A stretch of DNA of 64,000 nucleotides from JAAZKA01 sp034926225 (GCA_034926225.1 JAYFRF010000001.1:124001-188000), one strand, 5' to 3'. Positions 9,032 to 17,815 are shown, numbered from the stretch's first letter. The notes: generated from the letters alone by a model not told the origin. Made by a program: numbers and translations.

Positions 9032-10960
9032 TTACAGTCCGGCCGTCAGCACGCTGCGAATCGTACGCTGGAATTCGAACACATCAAAAATACCGTTCAA
9101 ATCCCGCTCGTTCCGCCGTGCAAAAGCCATCACATCCTCCGTCACGGACAGCGTTTTCTCCTTATCCCCCCGCGCGCGATAATAGAGCGCACGCGCGAGC
9201 AGCCGGCAAAGTGACGCGTGGTACTCCAGATATGCCCACGACTGCCGCACATTCTCCGGGCTGTCCTCGTCGTCGATGTTGTCCTCGATTGTTTCCGCAT
9301 ACTCCTCAAGGATGTCCGGAATCGTTTGGAACCGGCGGGCGGCTTTCTCGTCGACGACCGGCTCCTCGCCGCGCAGATATTTCGGATCGAACGCATCCGA
9401 AAGCCTTCGCAGATACTCCTGCGCCACCGGGCCGTCCTCGCCGAACGCTGCATCAAAGTAGCGGTTCGCCACCTCGTCGAAATTCGCGTTCTCGTCCCAC
9501 AGTGCCGCGGCCATCGCCGTCATACCGAGGCCGGTCGGGAAGAAGACGCGCTGGTTCTGGCAGCTTACCATACCGTTAAGTCCCACTGTATGGAGGTTCT
9601 GCATGTCGCGGAAAAGCACCTGGGCCATGCGATAATATCCCGGATCCTTGAAATGATCCCACATGAAGTGATAGTCGAAGTCGAAGCTGTCGCCATGGAA
9701 CATAGCCTGCCACCGCCGCAGCCATGCGAGGTTTTCCTCCACCGAACGCGGGAATTGCAGCTGATTACGTTTATACGACGGCAGATCGTTTTCGTCGAAG
9801 GGCGTACCGTCCGCGAAGGAGGACGAATAAGTGCGTGTGATCGGCGCGAACATCAGAACGAAGCGATCCTTATTCTTAAGCGTTTCCGTTTCCGGCGCCC
9901 AAAGCAGATCGACATAAATTAGAAATACAACCTTCTGCGGTAACCCCCGCGCTGTCAATTCCTCGTCTACTTCGTTTAAAATCGTCACATACCAGTCCGC
10001 CGGGTTCTTTTTTACGCATTCCGCGCATTCGCAGTGGTTATTCGTGCCGTCGGCAAGCCAGAGATGCAGATAGTCAACCTCGGGAATGCGCTCGCAATAA
10101 TCGGCAATCGCGGTAACCATCTTACCGCGTACCGCGGGGTTAGAGTAACACAGATTTGTGTTAAGCGGCACGCCATGCCACAGTTCGCGCTTGCCGTTTA
10201 CCTCCGCCATGTAACTCCGCTGCTCATCCGTGATCTCATAATCCCGTGCATCCCAAGTCTCTCCCGGAATATCGAACGGGTCGCAGGTCCAGCCATGTCC
10301 GGCGGCATGGTATAAAAGGCCGCGTTTTTTCATCTCTGCGACGCTCTGGTCACGGATACCGCGTATTTCCTCCGCCGACAGCGGCGCGGACTCATACAGC
10401 GCGTTTTCCTGGTGACTGTACCAGCGGTCATAGAATGTATAGGGGTTATTAAACTGGTTGAAGTATCCGTTCATGCCAACCTTCGGCAGCCAGTCGATCA
10501 TGCTCATCACATGGTCATAGTTTACGGCGCCTTCGATGCAGACCGTACGGTGACGGTAGGACGGCGTCTCACGCAGGCTGACACGCGCGGCTCCAATCGG
10601 TTCCTCTGGAATGATCTCCCCATTGGGGCCGGGTCTTACCCAGTCGCAGCCAAGTTCCCTTAGGAAGCGGTAAACGCCGATTAGCACGCTGCGCGGATTC
10701 GACCCTCGAATCGAGCCTCGCCCACAATCGACATCTATCCAGATGGCGTCGTCATAAACAGGGTTTCCGACTGTTCGCTCAGTCTCCGGGCAAACACCCA
10801 GCCAAAGTACGTCAGTGAGTTTTTCATCGAATCGGGGAAAGCTGAGAATGGCAATTTCGAGTGCGCTATCCATGCGGGCCGCATACTTTTTTAGCTCGTC
10901 CGCCGCAAACGCGATCGTCTGATCCCGTCCGGCTTTAGCGATTTTCCATACCATATTCAT
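9032..10960 (-). CDS. DUF4838 domain-containing protein
   Basis: A 642-residue protein of the DUF4838 group, found in polysaccharide-utilisation contexts and often with an alpha-glucuronidase-like N-terminal fold (residues about 1-120 here). The central part contains HCECAECVKKNPADW with three closely spaced cysteines, then a barrel-like segment VFLIYVDLLWAPE and FAPITRTYSS. Function is unproven; a glycosidase related to GH67 is a reasonable guess. ATG at 10960 is chosen because GGGAGG lies just before it; an upstream in-frame ATG has no site. It is transcribed alone from its own promoter, divergently from the glycyl radical enzyme gene. Confidence 0.8.
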   Translation of the reverse strand: MNMVWKIAKAGRDQTIAFAADELKKYAARMDSALEIAILSFPRFDEKLTDVLWLGVCPETERTVGNPVYDDAIWIDVDCGRGSIRGSNPRSVLIGVYRFLRELGCDWVRPGPNGEIIPEEPIGAARVSLRETPSYRHRTVCIEGAVNYDHVMSMIDWLPKVGMNGYFNQFNNPYTFYDRWYSHQENALYESAPLSAEEIRGIRDQSVAEMKKRGLLYHAAGHGWTCDPFDIPGETWDARDYEITDEQRSYMAEVNGKRELWHGVPLNTNLCYSNPAVRGKMVTAIADYCERIPEVDYLHLWLADGTNNHCECAECVKKNPADWYVTILNEVDEELTARGLPQKVVFLIYVDLLWAPETETLKNKDRFVLMFAPITRTYSSSFADGTPFDENDLPSYKRNQLQFPRSVEENLAWLRRWQAMFHGDSFDFDYHFMWDHFKDPGYYRMAQVLFRDMQNLHTVGLNGMVSCQNQRVFFPTGLGMTAMAAALWDENANFDEVANRYFDAAFGEDGPVAQEYLRRLSDAFDPKYLRGEEPVVDEKAARRFQTIPDILEEYAETIEDNIDDEDSPENVRQSWAYLEYHASLCRLLARALYYRARGDKEKTLSVTEDVMAFARRNERDLNGIFDVFEFQRTIRSVLTAGL

Positions 10961-10982
10961 AAAACCTCCCTTTCGTGTTATC

Positions 10983-11011
10983 AGTATACCCTTTTTCCCT
11001 CTTCTTGGCAA
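10983..11011 (-). promoter_or_regulatory. Promoter of the DUF4838 gene
   Basis: Reverse strand: TTGCCA, 17-base spacer, TATACT. It ends about 23 bases before the start codon, giving a very short leader. Confidence 0.65.
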
Positions 11012-11037
11012 GCCCTTTTCTATGATTCTTATTTCTC

Positions 11038-11066
11038 TTGACAAGCCTATTACAGAGTATTACAAT
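11038..11066 (+). promoter_or_regulatory. Promoter of the glycyl radical enzyme gene
   Basis: A perfect TTGACA followed after 17 bases by TACAAT. The predicted transcript starts about 28 bases before the reading frame of the enzyme. Confidence 0.75.
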
Positions 11067-11100
11067 TGAATTATGAAATCTAAGCTTTTCATGAATTGAG

Positions 11101-13230
11101 GTGTTTTTTATCCCGTTTTACACTGCTTCCTCCACCCCTAGGCCTATACGGTTGAGTCCCCCCACTCGGGAATTTGCCAGACTTTCGCTGGATGGTGTCT
11201 ACGGCCGCGAAGCCCGCGCCAACTATGCCGTTATGCTCGATGATATCCCTGATTATAATATGCTTCCCCTACAAAAACGGTATGATCTGGCCATACAGCG
11301 TATCTGCGAAACCGCTCCTCTGCGTATAACACCGTACGAACTTGTGACCGGTGCAGCTACGCTCGGCCTTGCCATTGATCATTACGTTCCGGCAGTATAT
11401 CAGGGGCAGCCGGTCTGCCAGAGTATATCACACTATACCGCCGATTTTCCGGACGCTCTGCGCCGCGGTGTCGACGCAATAGAGACCGAGGTGCGCCAAC
11501 GTCTGAAGGACGCCTCGCTTTCCGCCGCGCAGCGTTCCATGATCGAAGGTCTTATCCATGCTATCGACGGACTGCATATCTATCACGCACGTTATCTCCA
11601 CGCGCTCCGGTACGACGGCAGCCCGCGCTGCCTTACCATCGCGGACGCGCTCAAGCGGGTACCGTTTGAGCCTCCGAAAACCTTCCGGGAAGCGGTGCAG
11701 GCTCTATGGTTCCTGTTCTCCTGGCAGCGTCTGTGCGGCAATTGGCCCGGACTCGGACGCATCGACGAAATGCTCGGAGGTTTTCTTGAATGCGAGCTTG
11801 CCGCGGGCACCATCACGCGGGACGAAGCGCGGGAAATACTAGCGTCGATGCTCATCAAGGGCTGCGAATGGATTACGCTCGAAAAGAGCGTTTCCGGCGA
11901 CGCACAGCATTATCAGAACATCGTCCTCGGCGGTATCGATGTAAACGGCCATGAGGTCACCAATACGGTTACCGAACTGACCCTGGAAATTCTCGAGGAA
12001 CTACCGATCGGCGACTATCCCGTCGCGGTACGTATCAACGAACATACGCCGCCGCGCATTTTCGAGCTGATGGCGTCCAATATCCGTCACGGCGGCGGTG
12101 TGATCGCCGTCTATAACGAGCGTGTAATACTCGCAAATCTAGTCAGTTTCGGCTATACGCTTTCCGACGCGCGCCGTTTTGCCAACGACGGCTGCTGGGA
12201 GATTCAAATACCGGGCGAAACCTGCTTCTCCTACATCCCCTTCGACGCTTACGGTATGCTCCAGCGCGATGTCTTCCATCTCGGCGACGACACGCCCGTA
12301 GATTATCCCGACTTCGAAGCGCTTGTCTCTGCTTATAATGCCTGCCTGTCCGGGTTTATCTCCCGGCTGCACGACGATATCGATACAGCCCGGCGCATTG
12401 CGCGTGGCGGTATGCCAAGCTCCGTCGTCAGTCTGCTTGAAAAAGGATCTATAGCCCACGCGCGGAATTACTACGACCTCGGCCCCCGTTTTACCGTCGT
12501 TTCTCCGCATATCGGCGGCTTCCCCGACGTCGTAAACGCGCTTTTCGCCGTGAAAGCACTGGTCTATGACGAAAAAAGGCTCACCTTCCGCGAGTTTATG
12601 GACATTCTGAAGACCGACTGGGAAGGTTATGAAGATTTGCGTCTCTATATCCGCCGCCATATCGTCTTTTTCGGCAACGATTCCGCCCCCGCCGATGCCC
12701 TCGGAGCGCGACTGATGAGCGACTACTGCCGTATGGTCGAAGCCGTCCACGAACGCGCGGGCATCCTCCGTCCGGCCGGCGCTAGCACCTTTGGCCGCCA
12801 AATCGGTTGGGCGTCCTCTCGCTTCGCCCATGCGCATGGCTTTCGCGCAGGAACCTATCTTGCCTCCAACGTCTGCCCCACGCCCGGCACCGATACCGAG
12901 GGCGTCAGCGCTGTCATCCGCTCCCACTGCACGCTCGGCGTATCGCGCCTCGTCTGCGGCACCGCGCTGGACATTAAGCTTTCGCCGAAAGCTCTGACCG
13001 ACGAGCGTTATGTGAACCTCATAACGGGACTTGTCCGCGGCTTTTGCGATTCGGACGGTATTTTCATGCAGTTCGACGTGATCGACGACAAGATTTTACG
13101 AGAAGCGCAGGCGCATCCGGAGCTTTACAGCAATCTGTCAGTACGCTTATCCGGGTGGTCGGCAAGGTTTGTCACACTATCGCAGGAATGGCAGGATATG
13201 ATCATCGAGAGGACGACGCAGAATAAATAA
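11101..13230 (+). CDS. Glycyl radical enzyme (pyruvate formate-lyase family), substrate unknown
   Basis: A 709-residue enzyme of the PFL/glycyl radical superfamily, shorter than PFL or the diol dehydratases. The active-site Cys is C365 in NDGCWE; the Glu two residues on is the position used as general base in GRE dehydratases, and the double Cys of PFL is absent. The radical site is G685 in VRLSGWSARF near the C-terminus. A dehydratase or other C-O or C-N lyase on a sugar-derived substrate is inferred. The matching activase is convergent and shares a terminator. The start is uncertain: the in-frame GTG at 11101 overlaps what looks like the GAGGTG ribosome site. Confidence 0.88.
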   Translation: MFFIPFYTASSTPRPIRLSPPTREFARLSLDGVYGREARANYAVMLDDIPDYNMLPLQKRYDLAIQRICETAPLRITPYELVTGAATLGLAIDHYVPAVYQGQPVCQSISHYTADFPDALRRGVDAIETEVRQRLKDASLSAAQRSMIEGLIHAIDGLHIYHARYLHALRYDGSPRCLTIADALKRVPFEPPKTFREAVQALWFLFSWQRLCGNWPGLGRIDEMLGGFLECELAAGTITRDEAREILASMLIKGCEWITLEKSVSGDAQHYQNIVLGGIDVNGHEVTNTVTELTLEILEELPIGDYPVAVRINEHTPPRIFELMASNIRHGGGVIAVYNERVILANLVSFGYTLSDARRFANDGCWEIQIPGETCFSYIPFDAYGMLQRDVFHLGDDTPVDYPDFEALVSAYNACLSGFISRLHDDIDTARRIARGGMPSSVVSLLEKGSIAHARNYYDLGPRFTVVSPHIGGFPDVVNALFAVKALVYDEKRLTFREFMDILKTDWEGYEDLRLYIRRHIVFFGNDSAPADALGARLMSDYCRMVEAVHERAGILRPAGASTFGRQIGWASSRFAHAHGFRAGTYLASNVCPTPGTDTEGVSAVIRSHCTLGVSRLVCGTALDIKLSPKALTDERYVNLITGLVRGFCDSDGIFMQFDVIDDKILREAQAHPELYSNLSVRLSGWSARFVTLSQEWQDMIIERTTQNK

Positions 13231-13259
13231 GTTGATATATACTTTCAGTGTCTGTAAAT

Positions 13260-13302
13260 AGAATCCCCACTAAAGGAGGCTGTCTCCTTTAGTGGGGATT
13301 CT
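13260..13302. terminator. Strong bidirectional terminator between GRE and activase
   Basis: A 19-bp perfect stem (AGAATCCCCACTAAAGGAG and its complement) with a 5-base loop separates the convergent GRE and activase genes. T-rich sequence follows on both sides. Confidence 0.9.
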
Positions 13303-13309
13303 CTCCCTT

Positions 13310-14224
13310 TTATGCCCGGCGTACTGTCTTCCCCGTCCCACGCTGTATTTTCGTAATCCACTCATCCACTGTCTCGTCCTTCGGAAAGCTTAAATCCCCG
13401 AGTGGGTATGTTTTACCGAGCGCTTCCGCCTTCGACTTTCCTAAGGGATGATACGGCTCAACGTTTACTTCATACACACCCGGATTTGCCTCCGCTGTCC
13501 GTGCGATACCAGCGAAATGCTCGTCGCGGTCGTTACACCCCGGGATGATCGGGCAGCGCAGGACGATGCTCGCGCCTGCCGCACCCAGCCGCGCGAGATT
13601 GTCGAGAATGCGCGTATTGTCACGCCCTGTGAAACGTTTATGCAGTGCCGGATCGGTTTCTTTATAGTCCCAGAGGAAAATATCGATATACGGCGCGATT
13701 GCGGCGTAACTCGCAGCATTTGCTTCCCCGGAGGTCTCGATGCAAACATGTAAGCCCTCCTCCTTGGCACGCCTTGCAAGCTCAAGCGTAAACGGGAACC
13801 GGAACATCGGCTCGCCACCGGACAGCGTCATGCCCCCACCGGAGTTATCGTAGAAAACCTTATCCTGCAAGACAACGCGCAGCACCTCGTCCGCCGTCAT
13901 CTCGCACCCCATCAGTTCCAACGCGCCGACACAGGCGTCCGCACATTTTCCGCAGCGTACGCAGTTCGTCCGGTCGAATCGGTGCAGCCCCTCCGCGTTA
14001 AAGGTATGGCATCCCTTGGGGCATACAGCTGTGCAATGCCCGCAGCCGATGCACTGGGCTGCCCGGTAGGCAAGCTCCGGCAACACCTCCAGCCCTTCCG
14101 GATTATGACACCATAAGCAGTGCAGCGGGCAGCCCTTTAAAAACACCGTCGTACGGATGCCTGGCCCATCCTGTATGGAAAATTTCTGTATATTCGTTAT
14201 AATGCCCGTTGCTACTTTGCACAC
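13310..14224 (-). CDS. Glycyl radical enzyme activase (radical SAM)
   Basis: A 304-residue radical SAM enzyme that would install the glycyl radical on the neighbouring GRE. The SAM-cluster motif is GCPLHCLWCHNPE near residues 31-43. An inserted ferredoxin-like part carries two further 4Fe-4S sets, CIGCGHCTAVCPKGCH and CVRCGKCADACVG, as in activases of GRE dehydratases and lyases but not in short PFL activases. SGGEPMFRF provides the GGE motif for SAM binding. The start is GTG at 14224, with GAGAGGGA upstream and no nearby ATG. Convergent rather than operonic arrangement with its partner is unusual. Confidence 0.93.
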   Translation of the reverse strand: MCKVATGIITNIQKFSIQDGPGIRTTVFLKGCPLHCLWCHNPEGLEVLPELAYRAAQCIGCGHCTAVCPKGCHTFNAEGLHRFDRTNCVRCGKCADACVGALELMGCEMTADEVLRVVLQDKVFYDNSGGGMTLSGGEPMFRFPFTLELARRAKEEGLHVCIETSGEANAASYAAIAPYIDIFLWDYKETDPALHKRFTGRDNTRILDNLARLGAAGASIVLRCPIIPGCNDRDEHFAGIARTAEANPGVYEVNVEPYHPLGKSKAEALGKTYPLGDLSFPKDETVDEWITKIQRGTGKTVRRA

Positions 14225-14256
14225 TTTCTGTTTCCCTCTCTTTATGTAAATGATGC

Positions 14257-14285
14257 TTGCAATGCCATCCTGAATCGGCTATAAT
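14257..14285 (+). promoter_or_regulatory. Promoter of the AGE epimerase-LarA operon
   Basis: TTGCAA, 17-base spacer, TATAAT, ending 23 bases before the ATG of the epimerase gene. Confidence 0.75.
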
Positions 14286-14308
14286 AAAAAGTAAAAGGGG
14301 GCTTTGCT

Positions 14309-15595
14309 ATGAATGAACGCTTGCGTCTTACATACCTTGGATTTTACCAAAACGAACTGACAAATAATATTTTGAGCTTCTGGCTACCCCGCTGTGAGGA
14401 CAGGATTTGGGGCGGCTATCTTAACTGCTTTACCAATCGCGGAGACAAACTTGTCTCTGCCGATAAGTACACCTGGTCTCAGGGCCGCTTTGTCTGGATG
14501 TTTTCAAAGCTGTCCACGATGAAGATGTTTACACAGGCTCAGCGCGACGAGTTCCTGCGTCTCGCCGGTGTCGGCGCGCATTTTCTGCTTGATCACTGCT
14601 TAATCCGCGACGATGGCCCCGTCCGCTGCACTTTTCTGACCGATCGGACCGGCGCGCCGAAGCTCGTGGACGGTGGGGAGCGGCTTGATATGAGCATCTA
14701 CGCCGACTGCTTTGCCATCGCGGGACTCGGCAAATACGCCGCGGCCGCCGACAACCGCACCGTGTTTGAGTTTGCGCGTACGCTCTACACCTCCGCGATC
14801 TCTCTCTACCGTGCCGGTACGTTCCAGACGCTGCCCTACCCGCTCTCGCCGCATTTTCGCGCGCATGGGCTGCCGATGATCTTTCAAAACGTCGCTCGCG
14901 AGCTGTACGACGCAGCAGTTCTATTTGACGCGGACTTTGCCGGTATCCTGCTTGCTGATATGAACGACTGCTCAACCGATATTCTCGACCATTTCACCGA
15001 TGACTGCTCCCTGATCCATGAGGTCATCACAGACGACAACCGCTTTTTCAATACGCTGCTCGGTCAGCACATAAACCCCGGCCACTCTATCGAGGATATT
15101 TGGTTCCATGTCGATACAGCCGACCGCACAGAACATCCCGAACGGCTTGCTAAGCTTGCCGCGATTGCAAAAGCGACGCTTGACGCGGGCTGGGATATCG
15201 AATATGGCGGTATCCTCCACTTTGTCGACGTCCGCGGTGGCGAACCGCGCTTCCCCGTCGGCGATACTGCCGATGAACCGATGTCGAAGCAGACGGTGAC
15301 CGGCTGGGGAGACAAGCTCTGGTGGGTGCATTCCGAAGCGCTCTATACAACGATGCTGCTCTACGCCCGCACCGGCGACGAAGCCTTCCTAGACTGGCAC
15401 AACCGCGTGATGGACTATACCTACGCCACCTTCCCGAATCCCGACCGCGAACTGCGCGAATGGATACAAATCCGCAAGCGCGACGGCTCTCCGCAGGACA
15501 AGGTGGTAGCGCTCCCCGTTAAGGATCCGTTCCACATCGTCCGGAATCTGGCTTTACTCATTGAATTGTTGGAGGAATGCGAAAATGCGCGTTAA
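14309..15595 (+). CDS. AGE family epimerase/isomerase
   Basis: A 428-residue protein of the N-acylglucosamine 2-epimerase fold, an alpha6/alpha6 barrel that also includes cellobiose 2-epimerases and mannose isomerases. Family-like segments include LSFWLPRCEDRIWGGYLNCF at the N-terminus and GWGDKLWWVHSEALY near residue 330, where conserved Trp and His residues line the active site. The substrate cannot be told from these motifs. AAGGGGG precedes the ATG. The last 11 bases overlap the LarA-like gene, so both are translated from one transcript, suggesting epimerisation of a sugar alongside racemisation of an acid product. Confidence 0.88.
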   Translation: MNERLRLTYLGFYQNELTNNILSFWLPRCEDRIWGGYLNCFTNRGDKLVSADKYTWSQGRFVWMFSKLSTMKMFTQAQRDEFLRLAGVGAHFLLDHCLIRDDGPVRCTFLTDRTGAPKLVDGGERLDMSIYADCFAIAGLGKYAAAADNRTVFEFARTLYTSAISLYRAGTFQTLPYPLSPHFRAHGLPMIFQNVARELYDAAVLFDADFAGILLADMNDCSTDILDHFTDDCSLIHEVITDDNRFFNTLLGQHINPGHSIEDIWFHVDTADRTEHPERLAKLAAIAKATLDAGWDIEYGGILHFVDVRGGEPRFPVGDTADEPMSKQTVTGWGDKLWWVHSEALYTTMLLYARTGDEAFLDWHNRVMDYTYATFPNPDRELREWIQIRKRDGSPQDKVVALPVKDPFHIVRNLALLIELLEECENAR

Positions 15596-16853
15596 ACTCC
15601 CCTACGGCGCCGAAAAAACAGTTGAGTTTTCTGTCCCGGATGCCAATTTTGACGGGATGCTCGAGCCGTGTACCGTCGCGCCTGTCTCCGATCCGCTCGC
15701 TGCCATTGCCGACGCGATCGACAAACCCATCGCGTCCCCCACACTTACCGAAATCGCTCATGCCGGTACGCGCGTCAGCATTATCTGTGACGACATCTCC
15801 CGTCCTACCCCGGTTTCGACCATTCTGCCGGTTCTCCTTGACCGTCTGTACCTAGCCGGTGTCCGTAAAGAGGATATTCAGCTCATCATGGCGCTCGGCA
15901 GCCATCGTTACATGACCGAGGACGAAATCCGTGCACGGGTCGGTGCGGAGGTCTATGCAGGCTACCGCGTCATCAACTCCGAGTTCCGCAGCCCGGATAA
16001 GCTTGTCCATGTCGGCACCACCGACGACGGCGTCGATATCGTCGTTACACGCGACGTCATGGATTCCGATATCCGCATCGGGATCGGCAACATCGTACCG
16101 CATCCAGTCATGGGCTGGTCGGGAGGCGGCAAGATCCTCTTCCCCGGTGTCACCGACGAGCACACCGTCGCACAGTTCCATATGCTCGGCGGTCTGTCGG
16201 ACGAGCGTCTGGTAGGACTCGAAAATAATCCCGTGCGCACCCGGATGGAAAGCTGGGTACCCACCATCGGGCTGCATTTTATCGTAAACACCGTCCTCGA
16301 TGCGCGATTCCACATTGTGCGTGTCGTCGCGGGCGATTATGTAAAGGCCCATCGTGCGGGCGTCGAAACTGCGAAAAAGGTTATGTGCTGCCCGATGAAG
16401 CGAAAAGCCGACGTCATCGTCGTCAGTTCCTTCCCAGCGGATGAGGATTTCTGGCAGTCCGGCAAGGGTTTTTGTAACGCGGAAGGCGGTTTGCGTGACG
16501 CAGCTTCCACGATGATCCTCGTTACGCCGAATACCGAAGGGATGGGACCCCACGCGGAATACGGCGCCTGCTTCGGCCGCGACGACGCCGGAGATCTGCT
16601 GCACCGCCTATATAGCGGGGAAGACGTCCCCGGTGACCCTCTGGCTCTCGCGGTAGGCACCTCCATGTCGAAGATGCGCCGCCGCTGCCGTCTTGTCGTC
16701 GTCTCCGACGGGGTGACACGTGAGGAAATCGAGGGCTGCGGCATTGCGTACTACCCGGTATGCGATTTGCAAAAGGCTGTCGACGACACCCTGGCGCGGT
16801 ACGATGCACCCGTCGTCGCGGCGGTCTCGCACGGCGGCGAATTTCTGCTGTAA
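15585..16853 (+). CDS. LarA family nickel-pincer racemase/epimerase
   Basis: A 422-residue member of the LarA (DUF2088) family, whose founder is lactate racemase using a covalently bound nickel-pincer nucleotide. All four landmark residues of lactobacillar LarA are seen with an offset of one: H107 (GSHR), H173 (VPHPVMGW), K183 (GGGKILFPG; the lysine that binds the cofactor) and H199 (QFHML). The family also includes malate and sugar-acid racemases, so lactate is not assured. The cofactor genes larB, larC and larE are not in the window. ATG at 15585 is chosen for the GGAGGA 8 bases upstream; it overlaps the epimerase gene by 11 bases. Confidence 0.9.
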   Translation: MRVKLPYGAEKTVEFSVPDANFDGMLEPCTVAPVSDPLAAIADAIDKPIASPTLTEIAHAGTRVSIICDDISRPTPVSTILPVLLDRLYLAGVRKEDIQLIMALGSHRYMTEDEIRARVGAEVYAGYRVINSEFRSPDKLVHVGTTDDGVDIVVTRDVMDSDIRIGIGNIVPHPVMGWSGGGKILFPGVTDEHTVAQFHMLGGLSDERLVGLENNPVRTRMESWVPTIGLHFIVNTVLDARFHIVRVVAGDYVKAHRAGVETAKKVMCCPMKRKADVIVVSSFPADEDFWQSGKGFCNAEGGLRDAASTMILVTPNTEGMGPHAEYGACFGRDDAGDLLHRLYSGEDVPGDPLALAVGTSMSKMRRRCRLVVVSDGVTREEIEGCGIAYYPVCDLQKAVDDTLARYDAPVVAAVSHGGEFLL

Positions 16854-16870
16854 AATATCCGTACTAAACA

Positions 16871-16915
16871 TAGGGACACGTTCACAGTCACCTTTCGGTG
16901 ATCGCGGTGTCCCTA
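16871..16915. terminator. Two-tier hairpin between larA-like and HAD genes
   Basis: The outer arms TAGGGACAC and GTGTCCCTA enclose an inner hairpin TCACC-TTTC-GGTGA. It sits between two convergent genes and probably ends both transcripts, although a long U-run is lacking on the forward side. Confidence 0.6.
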
Positions 16916-16922
16916 CAATGAT

Positions 16923-17717
16923 TTATCCCTTCACAATGTCACCGACACCGTTTAAGATCATGCTCGGCCGGTACGCATATTGCTCCACCGTCTCCACCGT
17001 CGAAACACCCGACAGCACTAAGACAGTTGTTATACCCGATTCTACGCCGGCCACGATATCCGTATCCATACGATCGCCGATCATCGCGGCGTCATCCGCA
17101 TGCAGTCCCAGCATACGAATACCGGTCCGCATCATTAATGGATTTGGCTTTCCGACAAAATACGCGGTTTTTCCCGTCGCAAGCTCGATCGGCGCGATCA
17201 GCGCGCGACAAGCGGGGATGATCCCCTGCTCTGACGGTCCGGACAGGTCGGTGTTTGTGCCGATCAGCTTGGCGCCGCCAAACACAAGCTTGACCGCCTG
17301 CAGGATCGCGGAATAATTATAGTCACGCGTTTCACCGACGACGACATAGTCCGGGTCACGGTCATTCATTGTAATTCCCGCGTCGTATAAAGCGTTGACG
17401 AGACCCGGCGCGCCGATCACAAACGCCGAACACCCCGGATTCTGATTCCTTAAAAACTGTGCTGTTGCCAGTGCGCTTGTATAAAAATGGCTCTCATCCA
17501 CGGCAAGACCCAGCCATTTCAGCTTTTGCTGCAGTTCTCGCGGCGAACGCTCGCTCGAATTTGTTAAAAACAGAAACTTTTTATCCTCCCGATAAAGCCA
17601 ATCGACAAATTCGCATACACCCGGCAGCAGTTTATTGCCATGATAGATCACGCCGTCCATGTCACATATGAACCCTTTTTTCTCCCTTAGGGCTTGGACT
17701 TTTTCTGTGGTATTCAT
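16923..17717 (-). CDS. HAD-IIA family hydrolase (NagD/AraL-like phosphatase)
   Basis: A 264-residue HAD superfamily phosphatase. Motif I is CDMDGVIYHG (residues 18-27) with the nucleophile and acid/base Asp pair, motif II is LFLTNSS, and motifs III/IV appear as VGKPNPLMM and GDRMDTDIVAG. The C2 cap between about 75 and 175 assigns it to the NagD group, which removes phosphate from sugar phosphates and nucleotides. AAGGGGG precedes the ATG. It is a single-gene unit whose promoter -10 box lies inside a palindrome. Physiological substrate is unknown; NagD relatives commonly act as detoxifying phosphatases in sugar metabolism. Confidence 0.92.
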   Translation of the reverse strand: MNTTEKVQALREKKGFICDMDGVIYHGNKLLPGVCEFVDWLYREDKKFLFLTNSSERSPRELQQKLKWLGLAVDESHFYTSALATAQFLRNQNPGCSAFVIGAPGLVNALYDAGITMNDRDPDYVVVGETRDYNYSAILQAVKLVFGGAKLIGTNTDLSGPSEQGIIPACRALIAPIELATGKTAYFVGKPNPLMMRTGIRMLGLHADDAAMIGDRMDTDIVAGVESGITTVLVLSGVSTVETVEQYAYRPSMILNGVGDIVKG

Positions 17718-17733
17718 GAATAACCCCCTTATT

Positions 17734-17751
17734 TACACTACCCGTAGTGTA
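17734..17751. promoter_or_regulatory. Palindromic operator over the HAD gene -10 box
   Basis: TACACTA-CCCG-TAGTGTA is a perfect 7-bp inverted repeat. One arm contains the -10 box (TACACT on the reverse strand), a position where a bound repressor would block polymerase. Confidence 0.5.
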
Positions 17752-17774
17752 CCATATCCCGTCTCTATTTGCAA
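17746..17774 (-). promoter_or_regulatory. Promoter of the HAD phosphatase gene
   Basis: Reverse strand: TTGCAA, 17-base spacer, TACACT, about 28 bases before the start codon. Confidence 0.65.
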
Positions 17775-17815
17775 GCACGCTTTTGTCGGCTTTTGGGTTA
17801 AATCTTTGTAATCCC

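Noticed and set aside
12139..12927. Antisense open frame of 262 codons inside the glycyl radical enzyme gene
   Set aside because: It lies opposite the catalytic core with its conserved Cys region; no start signal or protein family pattern.
15852..16604. Antisense frame of 250 codons across the LarA-type gene
   Set aside because: Shadow of a gene with all key residues intact; no ribosome site.
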